A stretch of DNA of 17,541 nucleotides from Spirochaetaceae bacterium (GCA_031290855.1 JAISLM010000059.1:1-17541), one strand, 5' to 3'; counted from the stretch's first letter, positions 1-7,408 are shown. The notes: generated by a model from the letters alone, not told the origin. Numbers and translations: made by a program.

Positions 1-348
1 CTCATTATTTTTTGGGCGCATCGCCGCTGCGCGGCGACCGGGCTTTCCGGGGCTACGCTATCGCTCCGGCCCCGGCGCAAGCGCCGTGGCTGCTCCGCAC
101 CCCTCCAATCCCTTGCGCGGCAAACCGCTGCACTACACACGCATGGATTGTGCCGCAGGCACAACCGCATGGCGGCAAGCCGCTACGCGGCTTGTGGGTC
201 GTTTTTCTTCCTGCTTAACCTGTTAAGGAAGGATAAGGCGGTGTAGCAGACCCACTGAGAATGAGCCTCCGTGCGGCAAGCCGCGCGGTATCTTAAGCGT
301 TGTGTTGGTTTGAGCGGAGGCTCGTTCTGTAAGGAAGTTTATAATATC

Positions 349-413
349 GTCTGGTTTAATACCAAATCTTTGTAGGCTTTGCCTTACGTGAGCCGCGGGG
401 TATTAAACCAGAC
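349..413. repeat. Long inverted repeat, 15-bp perfect arms
   Basis: The arm GTCTGGTTTAATACC at 349-363 is exactly reverse-complemented at 399-413, with a 35-base loop. The inner end of the right arm, extended to CGGGG, matches sequence at 1134-1149 beside the broken transposase, so this looks like one member of a small repeat family. It has no U-tract after it on either strand, so it is not a simple terminator. Confidence 0.75.
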
Positions 414-521
414 TTTGCGAATAGGAGAGGGCAAAGGACAAGTTTCAGTCGTAAACTTTAGATTGCTTTAGCAAAATATCTTTTTAGGAGGCTTTAGCCT
501 CAACGCGGCTTTCAGCCGCCC

Positions 522-553
522 AAACACCTTCCGCCTTTAGGCGGCGGGTGTTT
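522..553. repeat. Hairpin with AAACACC/GGTGTTT outer and CCGCC/GGCGG inner arms
   Basis: The outer arms (522-528 and 547-553) and inner arms (531-535 and 540-544) pair perfectly around a TTTA loop, with a two-by-two internal mismatch. It directly follows two smaller hairpins (488-501 and 505-519). It could act as a transcription terminator, but the following bases are only weakly T-rich. Confidence 0.5.
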
Positions 554-600
554 AGTTAATTAAGGAACCGTTAAATATTAACTTTATATAAAATCCGGGT

Positions 601-1141
601 GTGATATACCGGTTGTATGAACGGACTTTAGGGTACAACGAACGAGACGCAAAGGAGACAGTATGCGGCAACTCTGTCCAAGGCAGCTGGATATGGGGGA
701 GCGACGCTTGTTCACGGGGTAACGGGGCTGGCATTGAACACGATAATCCGGGGCAAGAAAGAATTATCCGGAGGATTGGAACCGGCTCCCCGGCGAATAC
801 GGTAACCCGGCGGCGGCCCAAAATGGTCGGAAGAAAAATACCCCGATATTCAGGAACAAATACGGAACATAGCCGAAGACAGCATATACGCCAATCCTGA
901 AAAAATACTGTCACGGACAACCGGCAGTTTGCGGGACATAGGGCGGAAATTGTCAGAGCGATACGGTGGGCATATCACGCGCGCCACCGCCGGTTCGATA
1001 CCGTAGGACGCGGGATACAGAAAACAGGCGAATCAAAAGATGCCGCGGGTTGGCGAAGGGCACTCTGACCGGAATGCGCAATTTGATTTTATCAATACAA
1101 AAGCGGGGGAGTTTATTGGGGTGCAGCCCCTTTTGGTTTAA
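601..1141 (+). pseudogene. Remnant of an ISAzo13-family transposase
   Basis: Reading one frame from about 632 gives a protein with clear ISAzo13/Rhodopirellula-type transposase character: RRQYAA and AGYGG near the N-terminus, then VTGLALNTI, a PGGG block, EKYPDIQEQIRNI, YANPEKILS, and ANQK followed by SDRNAQFDFINTKAGEF. In this family these precede the DDE catalytic part, which begins with a VDTKKKE-like block. The frame is interrupted by TAA at 803-805 and TAG at 1004-1006, and no start codon opens it; a small frame change near 629-640 may account for the upstream YERTLGYNE reading. Homology stops at about 1117, where a GGGG/CCCC hairpin begins, and the catalytic domain is absent. The element is dead and truncated at the 3' end. 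Family assignment rests on motif memory and is fairly secure. Confidence 0.85.
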
Positions 1142-1248
1142 TACCCCCGCACTTTGGTGCGGTAACTGTGGGTGCGGGGATGTGTTCCCCCGCTGGTACG
1201 CAAAGATTTCAAATAGAGATCTTTGATACCCAGGAGCTTGCTCCTGGG
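1118..1248. repeat. Hairpin-rich segment abutting the broken transposase
   Basis: Inverted repeats follow one another: GGGG/CCCC (1118-1130), CCGCAC/GTGCGG (1147-1162), GCGGGG/CCCCGC (1174-1193), CAAAGAT/ATCTTTG (1201-1225) and a 9-bp perfect stem CCCAGGAGC/GCTCCTGGG (1229-1248, 2-nt loop). The segment begins exactly where transposase homology ends, so it probably inserted there or replaced the missing part. The last stem lies 44 bases beyond the stop of the minus-strand GH57 gene and may end that operon, although no T-run follows it on the minus strand. Confidence 0.6.
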
Positions 1249-1291
1249 TCCTTCATTCCAGATATTCCGCGGTCACTTTTACTGGTCTGCT

Positions 1292-3190
1292 TTAATTTAT
1301 ATACGACACCGGAGGGGGTGTAAGGGCACTGATAAAAGCAAGGTTTAACCTAATATTGTATGCGGCGTTTTCCGCCAGTTTGAGATGCTTGCGGACCAGA
1401 ATGCGGGTCGATTGGCAGCCTGCTGAATTACCGGCTTTTTGACCGGCGTTTACAGGATCGGAACACATCCACGCGTCAAATGCCGTGTCGGCGCTAAGGT
1501 TGATTATAACTTCGTTGCGTATGTCCTGGAAATCAATGGCGGCCGCGTCCAAAGCGGCGAAGCCGCCGCCTTCAATGGGGAAGACAGCCATTTTTTCACC
1601 GTGATTTGAAAACGATTCATACTCATTGTATGAGTATATACGGAGACTGTTCCTGCCATTATTCGAAAAAACCAGATTCAGTTCCGATATAAAGACAAAT
1701 TCTTTTACCTCATTGCCCTTGTTTGTTATGCGGTATGTTACGCTTAGCGTGTTCTTTTTAAGATAGAAGGTTTTTTCGATCTCGATATCGGGAAAATTGC
1801 CGGAGGCGGCAGCGGGCAGACTGAAAGCCAGTTTGCATCGCTGGCGGTCCATGCTTGTCATTTCGTAACATTCTTCGCCGCACAGCCGCACGCCGGAATA
1901 ATTTTTGTTTATGATATGGGAATACGAAAAACCGGGCGGCGCTATCATATCGCGGAATGAATAATATTTTCCGTTCAAACTTGCGCTGCCGGCAAAATTC
2001 CACGAGCTGGGAAGGTAGTCCAATTCAAATATGCAGGCGCCGGTCTCGCCGATAAAGCAGTTAATCTCTTCGCACAGAAACAGGTATTCCTTTATGCCGT
2101 CAAAATTAAAGTCAAAAGCTATCAGCGACGGGATGAATTTCTTGTTGCCGCGCGCAATATTTTCCGCCTCCAGAAGCGCCTTGTAGGCGGCGCTTCTGAC
2201 CGCAGCCTGATTCGCCTGCCCCAATTGCGAACCGCAGTAAAGGTCGTAATCCTGGGCCTTCCACAATTCTTCGTAAGCCCGCCGTTTACAGATCTTGTCG
2301 CCGCGAATTTGATCTATCAGGGCGCGGACAAAAACCATCTTCGCGTAAAGATGGTTTATCTGCGGGTACTCTATCAGCCCTTTTTTTACGGCTTTCTGCG
2401 GCAAATATATCTTTTGCAGGTATGAAAGATTTTTTATCAGCTTTGACGGCAGCGAGAAATCGATCCTGTTTTCGTATGCGGAAAGCTTTAAAAAAAATGA
2501 ATATATCTGCGCTTCAACCGCCTCGTCCGTGTTTCCGCCGCCAAAACACGACGGAAACACGCTCACCACCCTGTTTGGGTCTTCGGAACCGGAAAGCAGC
2601 TGTTCTAGCGTCGCGTTTGTGTTTTTTTCCAGGCCGAAAGCAAGGTGCCTCGAAACCGGGAATATCGTGACAAGTTTCCCCTTATCCTCGCTTATGTACG
2701 GCTTGTAAAGGTCTTTTTCTTTTAGCCCGGCGTCAAAGAAACAGGATTCGTCAAGAAAAGCATAGGCTATGTTGCACGAGGAAAGAACGCTGGGCATTGA
2801 AACTTCCCAGGCGAGTTCCGGCAGGTAGCATCCCTGCGTCCGCTTTCCGAAATGCTTGCGCAGGTACGTGGTCAGCATCTCGATGTGCCCCAGCCTGTCA
2901 TTGTAGCTGATTAGGGGCATCATAGGCTCGTAGAAACCGCCGCTTAAAAGCTCTATCTGCTTCCGCTTTACCATGTCCGCCGTCAGCATAAAAATTTCCC
3001 CGTGGTTCCTCTCAATCCAGTACCACAGAGAGCCTGAAAAGTGCAGAACCGCCGAGATTTTTGGAAATTTGTACAGGTTTGTCAGTACGGGCCGTATTTT
3101 TCCCCTGTAAACCCTGTCAAACATCCGCATATCGGATCCGTTTGAAAGATGATAATGTATCCCCAGAATGAATGTTAATGCCGTACTCAT
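1292..3190 (-). CDS. GH57-family 4-alpha-glucanotransferase-like protein, probably catalytically altered
   Basis: The 632-aa protein follows the Thermococcus litoralis 4-alpha-glucanotransferase (about 659 aa) closely in layout: GIHYH at 10-14, HFSGSLWYWIE at 50-60, SGGFYEP at 83-89, YLPELAWE at 122-129, YPQINHLYAKM further on, then a C-terminal beta-rich domain of the DUF1926 type. E125 matches the family nucleophile. The acid/base aspartate block, normally FHDDGEKFG, reads VFPSCFGGG at 211-219, with no Asp between 208 and 221, and the WHGLFGG-type motif is replaced by LYCGSQLG. The family acts on maltodextrins and glycogen; this member may be a changed or inactive enzyme. There is no signal peptide, so it is probably cytoplasmic. 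The start matches the homologue's N-terminus although no clear ribosome site precedes it. It starts 45 bases after rnfA and is the last gene of the operon. Confidence 0.85.
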   Translation of the reverse strand: MSTALTFILGIHYHLSNGSDMRMFDRVYRGKIRPVLTNLYKFPKISAVLHFSGSLWYWIERNHGEIFMLTADMVKRKQIELLSGGFYEPMMPLISYNDRLGHIEMLTTYLRKHFGKRTQGCYLPELAWEVSMPSVLSSCNIAYAFLDESCFFDAGLKEKDLYKPYISEDKGKLVTIFPVSRHLAFGLEKNTNATLEQLLSGSEDPNRVVSVFPSCFGGGNTDEAVEAQIYSFFLKLSAYENRIDFSLPSKLIKNLSYLQKIYLPQKAVKKGLIEYPQINHLYAKMVFVRALIDQIRGDKICKRRAYEELWKAQDYDLYCGSQLGQANQAAVRSAAYKALLEAENIARGNKKFIPSLIAFDFNFDGIKEYLFLCEEINCFIGETGACIFELDYLPSSWNFAGSASLNGKYYSFRDMIAPPGFSYSHIINKNYSGVRLCGEECYEMTSMDRQRCKLAFSLPAAASGNFPDIEIEKTFYLKKNTLSVTYRITNKGNEVKEFVFISELNLVFSNNGRNSLRIYSYNEYESFSNHGEKMAVFPIEGGGFAALDAAAIDFQDIRNEVIINLSADTAFDAWMCSDPVNAGQKAGNSAGCQSTRILVRKHLKLAENAAYNIRLNLAFISALTPPPVSYIN

Positions 3191-3235
3191 GACGCTTTAA
3201 ACCATAGTAACGCTTATTCGCGGGTTTGAAAACAC

Positions 3236-3823
3236 CTAAAAGCTCAACGGGTGCAGCAGCGTAACGTACGCTATTGATGAAAAAACCAGGGAAAGAAGCG
3301 CCATCGACGTAAGCAGCAGGGGCTGTTCGCTGAAAAACGGCAGTATTTTCTCGTTCTTGACGCGCGTTTTTATCATACGCAGCAAGGCGATGGAAAAATA
3401 CACACCCGAGGAAAAGCCCAAAGACAGCACCATCGCGTCCGAAGTGGTATCCGCAAGGCGCAGTGTCAGTATTAGCGCGGTTAATACGAGGCCGGAGTAC
3501 GAAGAGTAGGCGGAAAACGCTTTGTTTTGGGTCAGATTTCCTGGAATTATTATGGACAGTATGTTTTCAAGGCAGACAGTTAAAAAAACCGTCACAGGAA
3601 ACAGCAGAAAGTATTCAAAAAAACCCAAGGTCAACGGCGACAGAATGAATGTAAAGATCAACCATGAGACGAATACGGTGATGAACATGGTTAACCACTG
3701 AAACAGGCAGCTTGCCGCCGGATGTTTCCGGTTTTCAAAAATCTCTTTTACGCTCAAAGCGAATTTCAGTACCAGATTGAAAGAAAAAACCGAAAAAACG
3801 GTCAGCACGATAAAATTATTCAT
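3236..3823 (-). CDS. rnfA: RnfA/NqrE-like membrane subunit of an Rnf-type complex
   Basis: From the start at 3823 the product has 195 aa, the usual RnfA length (about 190), with about six hydrophobic segments. I chose this ATG over the upstream one at 3865 because a GGGAGGG ribosome site (3831-3837) lies 7 bases before it and the protein then begins MNNF, as family members do. It overlaps the end of rnfE by eight bases (ATGAATAA). In well-studied RnfA proteins two membrane cysteines, in GLCP and TTNC motifs, hold a [2Fe-2S] cluster with RnfE. Here the matching stretches read FALSVKEIF and YSSYSGLVL, without cysteine. The identification rests mainly on position, size and topology, as the sequence is divergent. 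A GH57 gene follows where rnfB would be expected. Confidence 0.75.
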   Translation of the reverse strand: MNNFIVLTVFSVFSFNLVLKFALSVKEIFENRKHPAASCLFQWLTMFITVFVSWLIFTFILSPLTLGFFEYFLLFPVTVFLTVCLENILSIIIPGNLTQNKAFSAYSSYSGLVLTALILTLRLADTTSDAMVLSLGFSSGVYFSIALLRMIKTRVKNEKILPFFSEQPLLLTSMALLSLVFSSIAYVTLLHPLSF

Positions 3824-4463
3824 GCGGACGCCCTCCCTTTTTATCGATATACCGTGAAACAACAATCATGAAAGCAAGCAGGAAGAGAGCGCCGGTGGAA
3901 CTGGAAATCAACTGAAAGGGGTACGAATAGCCGCCCTGGGTGTTGAACAGTTCGATTATACCGCGCTTGCCGCCGGGGATTGACAGTGTGGCAAAACCCA
4001 GGGGTTCGCGTATCAATGAAAATCCCAGTACGAGACCGGACATGGAAAGCGGCTCGTAAAAAGCCTCATGAAACATCTCGTCCGCAGGCGAATTCTCAAG
4101 CGACGAACAGAATTTGCTGCCTATGTAGAATGCCGGCACTAGCGCGTATACCAGGCCGGTTTCCATCGCGAACAGCGGGTTCAACAGGTACAGCAAGAAA
4201 AAGTAAAGGCTCCCGGAAAAAGACGAAAGCGCCACGTTAAACATCTTGTTTCGGAAATTCGACGTGATACCGCGCCGCGCCGTATTTACAAACGCGCTCA
4301 TTACAAAGACCCAGACAAGCGCGCCCGCCGCCCCTATAGCGTAAGAAAGGCGGCTTCCGGCTATTAAAAAAAGCGCCGTACCGCTCATCGACGAGACGGG
4401 AGAACAGAAAATCCGGCGTACATTTGCAAGCGGTCCGGCTTTTTTCACGTTTGAATCAGGCAT
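3816..4463 (-). CDS. rnfE: RnfE/NqrD-like membrane subunit of an Rnf-type complex
   Basis: The 215-aa, strongly hydrophobic protein has about six membrane segments. The stretch SLIREPLGFATLS at 149-161 matches the RnfE/NqrD signature LREIIGxGTL, and the C-terminus ends in a helix followed by SRYIDKK, like the GKYLID end of E. coli RnfE. RnfE and RnfA normally form an inverted pair binding one [2Fe-2S] cluster. A cysteine remains near the first site (C20 in FCSP), but the second site, usually VTNC, reads LVPAFYIG. C119 lies nine residues after this point in a different context. Start: ATG overlapping the end of rnfG by eight bases, with GGAGG four bases upstream. Confidence 0.82.
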   Translation of the reverse strand: MPDSNVKKAGPLANVRRIFCSPVSSMSGTALFLIAGSRLSYAIGAAGALVWVFVMSAFVNTARRGITSNFRNKMFNVALSSFSGSLYFFLLYLLNPLFAMETGLVYALVPAFYIGSKFCSSLENSPADEMFHEAFYEPLSMSGLVLGFSLIREPLGFATLSIPGGKRGIIELFNTQGGYSYPFQLISSSTGALFLLAFMIVVSRYIDKKGGRPHE

Positions 4464-4983
4464 CCTCCCTCCGTCTGTCTTTCTCGTCCAAAGCCTGCTT
4501 CAATATGCCGGCGTTCCTCTTTATTCTGTCTATCCAGATACGCAAATAACCGGGATTCATCCGCGAAACGGCCCTGTCCGCGTTAACTGTGAGGGGGATA
4601 AGCGCGGACAAGTCGCCGCCATTGCCGACTATGGCCAGACACGGCACGAAAATGCCTTCCATTATGAAAGAAAAAAGCACGGCGTTTTCATGGCTTGTCA
4701 TCACGTACCAGGTACCGAACTGCGTCACGTTACCCGGAATATGCCATGTGGAAATTGCCGCTACAAGCCTCCTTTCCTCTTCCGTCTCGTCAAGTATCCT
4801 GTTTATGGTTTTTGCGGTGATGTCGTTACGAAGGTTCGCGGTTAAACCCCATAAAAACGCGCCCGCAAGCATAAACCCCGCCATCCATATCGCAAAGATC
4901 GAAGTTTCGTTAAAGCTTTTGATAAAAATATTTATTCTTTTGAAAAATGTTTTACCAAAGGCCAGTATTCTGCCGGTTTTCAT
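4456..4983 (-). CDS. rnfG: RnfG/NqrC-like subunit lacking the flavinylation motif
   Basis: The protein is 175 aa, shorter than usual RnfG (about 190-210). It has one membrane helix at about 29-49, after which the chain should lie outside the membrane, as in RnfG/NqrC. The helix is followed by ITAKTINRILDETEEE, a typical post-helix region, and later by GNGGDLSALIPLTV, resembling the GYGGPIxVMVGID strand of FMN-binding domains. The C-terminal S/T-G-A-T motif, whose threonine carries covalent FMN, is not present; the corresponding end reads MNPGYLRIWIDRIKR. The frame is intact and the stop overlaps the rnfE start, so this looks like a real end rather than a frameshift. It starts 12 bases after rnfD with only a weak ribosome site. 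Assignment depends on position plus topology. Confidence 0.7.
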   Translation of the reverse strand: MKTGRILAFGKTFFKRINIFIKSFNETSIFAIWMAGFMLAGAFLWGLTANLRNDITAKTINRILDETEEERRLVAAISTWHIPGNVTQFGTWYVMTSHENAVLFSFIMEGIFVPCLAIVGNGGDLSALIPLTVNADRAVSRMNPGYLRIWIDRIKRNAGILKQALDEKDRRREDA

Positions 4984-4995
4984 GCGTGTCTTATT

Positions 4996-6048
4996 TTACC
5001 TTACCCCGCCCGTGTATATATAGCGACTCTCCGCCGCGCGTACCAACGGAGACAGGGTGTTAAGCAGCGCGACCGCAAAAAAAGCTCCGTAGGGCTCGCT
5101 TTTCATGTAACGAAAGAAAAATGACAAAAAAGCCGCCAACACCGCAAACATCATCTTTCCGAAACCGGATTTCGGACCCGTGGCGGGGTCGGTCAACAAC
5201 AGGAACGCCGTAACCAGGGTGCCGCCCGAAAACAGGCCGAAAAGGATGTCGCCTTTCCAAAGCTGCCCGCCAGCCGGGAACGCGCCGGCAATCTTTATCA
5301 ACAGCAGATAAAAGGCGAGGTATAGGGCAGATACCGAGAAGCGTCCGAGCTTTAGCGCGATTATTACAATGCTGCCAAACAGTAGGGCGTAAGTCCCTCT
5401 GTCGCCTATTATGCCGGGTCCGGGCGCGGCGAAAAAATCAAGGTATCCGTCAGGTATTTCCGTGTTGAAGAAGGAAAATACCGTGTCATTGAAAAAGCGC
5501 GTCAGCTTGTTTCCACCCGCTATAAAGCCGTTTTGATTCAGTATTTCCCATGCCGGGCCCAACAGGTCCCCGCCCCTGTTCACGGCTTTGTCGATGAGGA
5601 AGGAAACCGGCGTATTCGCCGTCGCGTCACTGAATGCGGCGGGCCATGAAAAACGTATGAACAGCCATCCTGAAACGGCGGGATTCAGCCAGTTTGCGCC
5701 GAGCCCGCCAAAAAGCATCTTTACGATGACAATCGCAAAAGCCGAGCCTGCGGCGGCAAAGACAGGCGGTATCCCGTCGGGCAGAAGCAGCGTTAACACG
5801 AGGGCGGAAGCCGCGGCGCTGCCGTCCAGCACGGTATGCCGTCCCGTTTTAATCCCGAAAAGGAATTCGCCCAGCAGCGCCGCGGACAGCGCGGCAAGGG
5901 CCACGTAAAAGGATTTTCCGCCGTCGCCAAGCGCCGACTGCGTCACCGCCGCCGCTGCGTAAAGGCTTATGATCCACATCCGCGTCGTGTAAGAGCAGAC
6001 AAGGTTTATATGCGGCCTTTCGAAAAGGGCCGTAGACTTATACGGCAC
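4996..6048 (-). CDS. rnfD: RnfD/NqrB-like membrane subunit of an Rnf-type complex
   Basis: The 350-aa protein has eight to ten hydrophobic segments and the family hallmarks: LFGGLGANWLNPAVSGWLF at 112-130 and LLTDPATGPKSGFGK near the C-terminus, matching the TDPVTSP block of RnfD/NqrB. RnfD normally carries FMN on a threonine in an S/T-G-A-T-P motif. The equivalent here is TANTP at 143-147, where T146 could still be the attachment site. Translation starts with GTG at 6048, supported by an AGGAGGAG ribosome site at 6055-6062 with 6-base spacing; the first residues then read MPYKSTALFERPH. The gene overlaps the end of rnfC by 11 bases. This is the best conserved membrane subunit of the cluster. 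Confidence 0.88.
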   Translation of the reverse strand: MPYKSTALFERPHINLVCSYTTRMWIISLYAAAAVTQSALGDGGKSFYVALAALSAALLGEFLFGIKTGRHTVLDGSAAASALVLTLLLPDGIPPVFAAAGSAFAIVIVKMLFGGLGANWLNPAVSGWLFIRFSWPAAFSDATANTPVSFLIDKAVNRGGDLLGPAWEILNQNGFIAGGNKLTRFFNDTVFSFFNTEIPDGYLDFFAAPGPGIIGDRGTYALLFGSIVIIALKLGRFSVSALYLAFYLLLIKIAGAFPAGGQLWKGDILFGLFSGGTLVTAFLLLTDPATGPKSGFGKMMFAVLAAFLSFFFRYMKSEPYGAFFAVALLNTLSPLVRAAESRYIYTGGVR

Positions 6049-7408
6049 GGGCGTCTCCTCCTGGAGGGGTGCGCACGATAGCCGTACATAAAGGCAGCTT
6101 TGACGGGCAAACCGCCTCGCAGCAGCCGCAGCCTATGCAGTTTGAGTTTACCATACCCCGCCTGCCGCAGCTTATCGTTTTGTACAGGTCTTCCGGGTCT
6201 AGCCTTAGCGGGCAGACGCTGCGGCATTCGCCGCAGTTTATGCAGGACGCCTCAGGCAGGAATCCGCCTATTTTGCTTAACAAAAAGTTTTTCTTGCCGG
6301 ACACCCCGCGCCGTTTTGCCGCGGATACAAAAACGCTGCGGCTTGTCTTCAGGACAGGTTCGTCCAAACTTGCGGCGGCGCGGCCCATAAGCGGGGAACC
6401 GATCGTGGCGACAGCGGACTCCTCTTCCGTTTTGCCGGTAAACCCGCCGCATTCGGCGACCAGATCGCGCAAACGGCTGCCTATCCGCGCCTTTACCACG
6501 GCGCGGTGTTTTAGCGCCGGCCCGCCCACCGCGACATGGCGTTCCAAAACCGGAACCCGGAACACGACGGCGTCGTACACGGCCGCCATCGTAGCGGGGC
6601 CGAGCGTCAACAGGCCGCCTTTAACCGGGCCTCCTCTCTTTGCGTAGCGAGTCATTACGGCTTTCATCGCGTAGTCGCTGCGCTGGGGGTAACGCGAACC
6701 GGTCAAAACCTCCGCAAAGGTGATTTGCCCGGAAGCGGCGTTCCGTTTTGCTGCCTCAAGCAGTGCCCTGCCGAGTTCCCTTTCGGCGGCGGACACCGCG
6801 AATACGACCGAGGACGCTCCCGCGGCCCTGGCTGTTATCAAACAGCCCTCCGCCACCGCCTCCGTCCTTTCCTTGCAGAGGCAGTATTCGGCGGCTAGCC
6901 AGGGTTCGTCAAAAACACATCTCACTATCAAAGTGATCGGGGCGTCCGTCATGTTGTTTTTGGAAAAAATATCGCAGAGCGGGCGGCCAAGCCCGTCCAT
7001 CTCTATAACGCCGTATTCGTCCAGCAGCGAGCGCAGTTCAAACCAGTTTAAGTCCGTCCATTCGTGCTTAACTTCCGGCTTTCCAAGCCTGTTGAAACTG
7101 CCTCCCAGCTTTATCACGAAGGCGTCCGACAGGAAGCCGGGGGCCGCCGCCCACTTTATCGTTTTTACCAGCTTGCCCGGTATGGGAGAATGCACGTTTG
7201 CCGAACCCGAACCCTGCCTGCGGGCTATCAGCATACCTTCCTCAATATCCCGCCCCTCCGATACAACGGGTATTGAGCGGCTGCCCGCTTCTACCGCGAG
7301 AGGGACGATCACCATTTCCGGCAAAAACGCGAGCCAGCTTTTAACACGCCCCGGCGCAAAATCATCTTCAAATCGGAGCCCGCCCCTGGAAAACGAATAA
7401 ACTTTCAT
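6038..7408 (-). CDS. rnfC: RnfC-like iron-sulfur subunit of an Rnf-type complex
   Basis: The 456-aa soluble protein begins MKVYSFSRGGLRF, like the GGI start of RnfC, and ends with two ferredoxin-type [4Fe-4S] motifs: C389, C392, C395, C399 followed by Pro, and C424, C427, C430, C434 followed by Pro. In typical RnfC the N-terminal half carries the NADH/FMN site with GGAGFPT. The matching segment here (133-148) reads GVIEMDGLGRPLCDIF, and the next conserved GAECEPYL block reads RCVFDEPWL, so the nucleotide site looks degraded. Length matches the family (about 440 or more). The start overlaps the previous gene by four bases (ATGA), implying coupled translation. RnfC normally takes electrons from NADH at the cytoplasmic face; whether this one does is doubtful. 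Confidence 0.85.
   Translation of the reverse strand: MKVYSFSRGGLRFEDDFAPGRVKSWLAFLPEMVIVPLAVEAGSRSIPVVSEGRDIEEGMLIARRQGSGSANVHSPIPGKLVKTIKWAAAPGFLSDAFVIKLGGSFNRLGKPEVKHEWTDLNWFELRSLLDEYGVIEMDGLGRPLCDIFSKNNMTDAPITLIVRCVFDEPWLAAEYCLCKERTEAVAEGCLITARAAGASSVVFAVSAAERELGRALLEAAKRNAASGQITFAEVLTGSRYPQRSDYAMKAVMTRYAKRGGPVKGGLLTLGPATMAAVYDAVVFRVPVLERHVAVGGPALKHRAVVKARIGSRLRDLVAECGGFTGKTEEESAVATIGSPLMGRAAASLDEPVLKTSRSVFVSAAKRRGVSGKKNFLLSKIGGFLPEASCINCGECRSVCPLRLDPEDLYKTISCGRRGMVNSNCIGCGCCEAVCPSKLPLCTAIVRTPPGGDARAV

Larger units (their letters stand above)
1..553. repeat. Dense cluster of stem-loop (palindromic) repeats, no gene
   Basis: No credible coding region is visible in the first 600 bases; the only open frame (12-218) runs through palindromes and has low-complexity content. 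Perfect or near-perfect inverted repeats lie at 21-37 (7-bp arms, 3-nt loop), 73-86 (6-bp arms), 148-164 (7-bp arms, 3-nt loop), 177-193 (7-bp arms, 3-nt loop), 207-231 (CTTAAC/GTTAAG core), 259-271 with 315-327 (12 of 13 pairs, enclosing a smaller hairpin at 273-284), 349-363 with 399-413 (15 perfect pairs), 488-501, 505-519 and 522-553. Three of the small ones share the same 7-3-7 geometry with different sequences. They could be dispersed palindromic repeats, nested mobile-element debris or a structured RNA; the sequence alone does not decide. Confidence 0.7.

Noticed and set aside
12..218. 68-aa plus-strand open frame at the left edge
   Set aside because: It is composed of successive palindromes and has no ribosome site or family resemblance.
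552..920. 122-aa minus-strand open frame
   Set aside because: It lies opposite the ISAzo13 transposase remnant, whose own frame reads clear family motifs.
992..1002. GGTTCGATACC, resembling a tRNA T-arm
   Set aside because: No acceptor, D or anticodon stem surrounds it and it falls inside transposase homology.
1229..1248. Intrinsic terminator of the GH57 operon
   Set aside because: The 9-bp stem is perfect, but no T-run follows on the minus strand, so it is listed only as a hairpin within the repeat segment.
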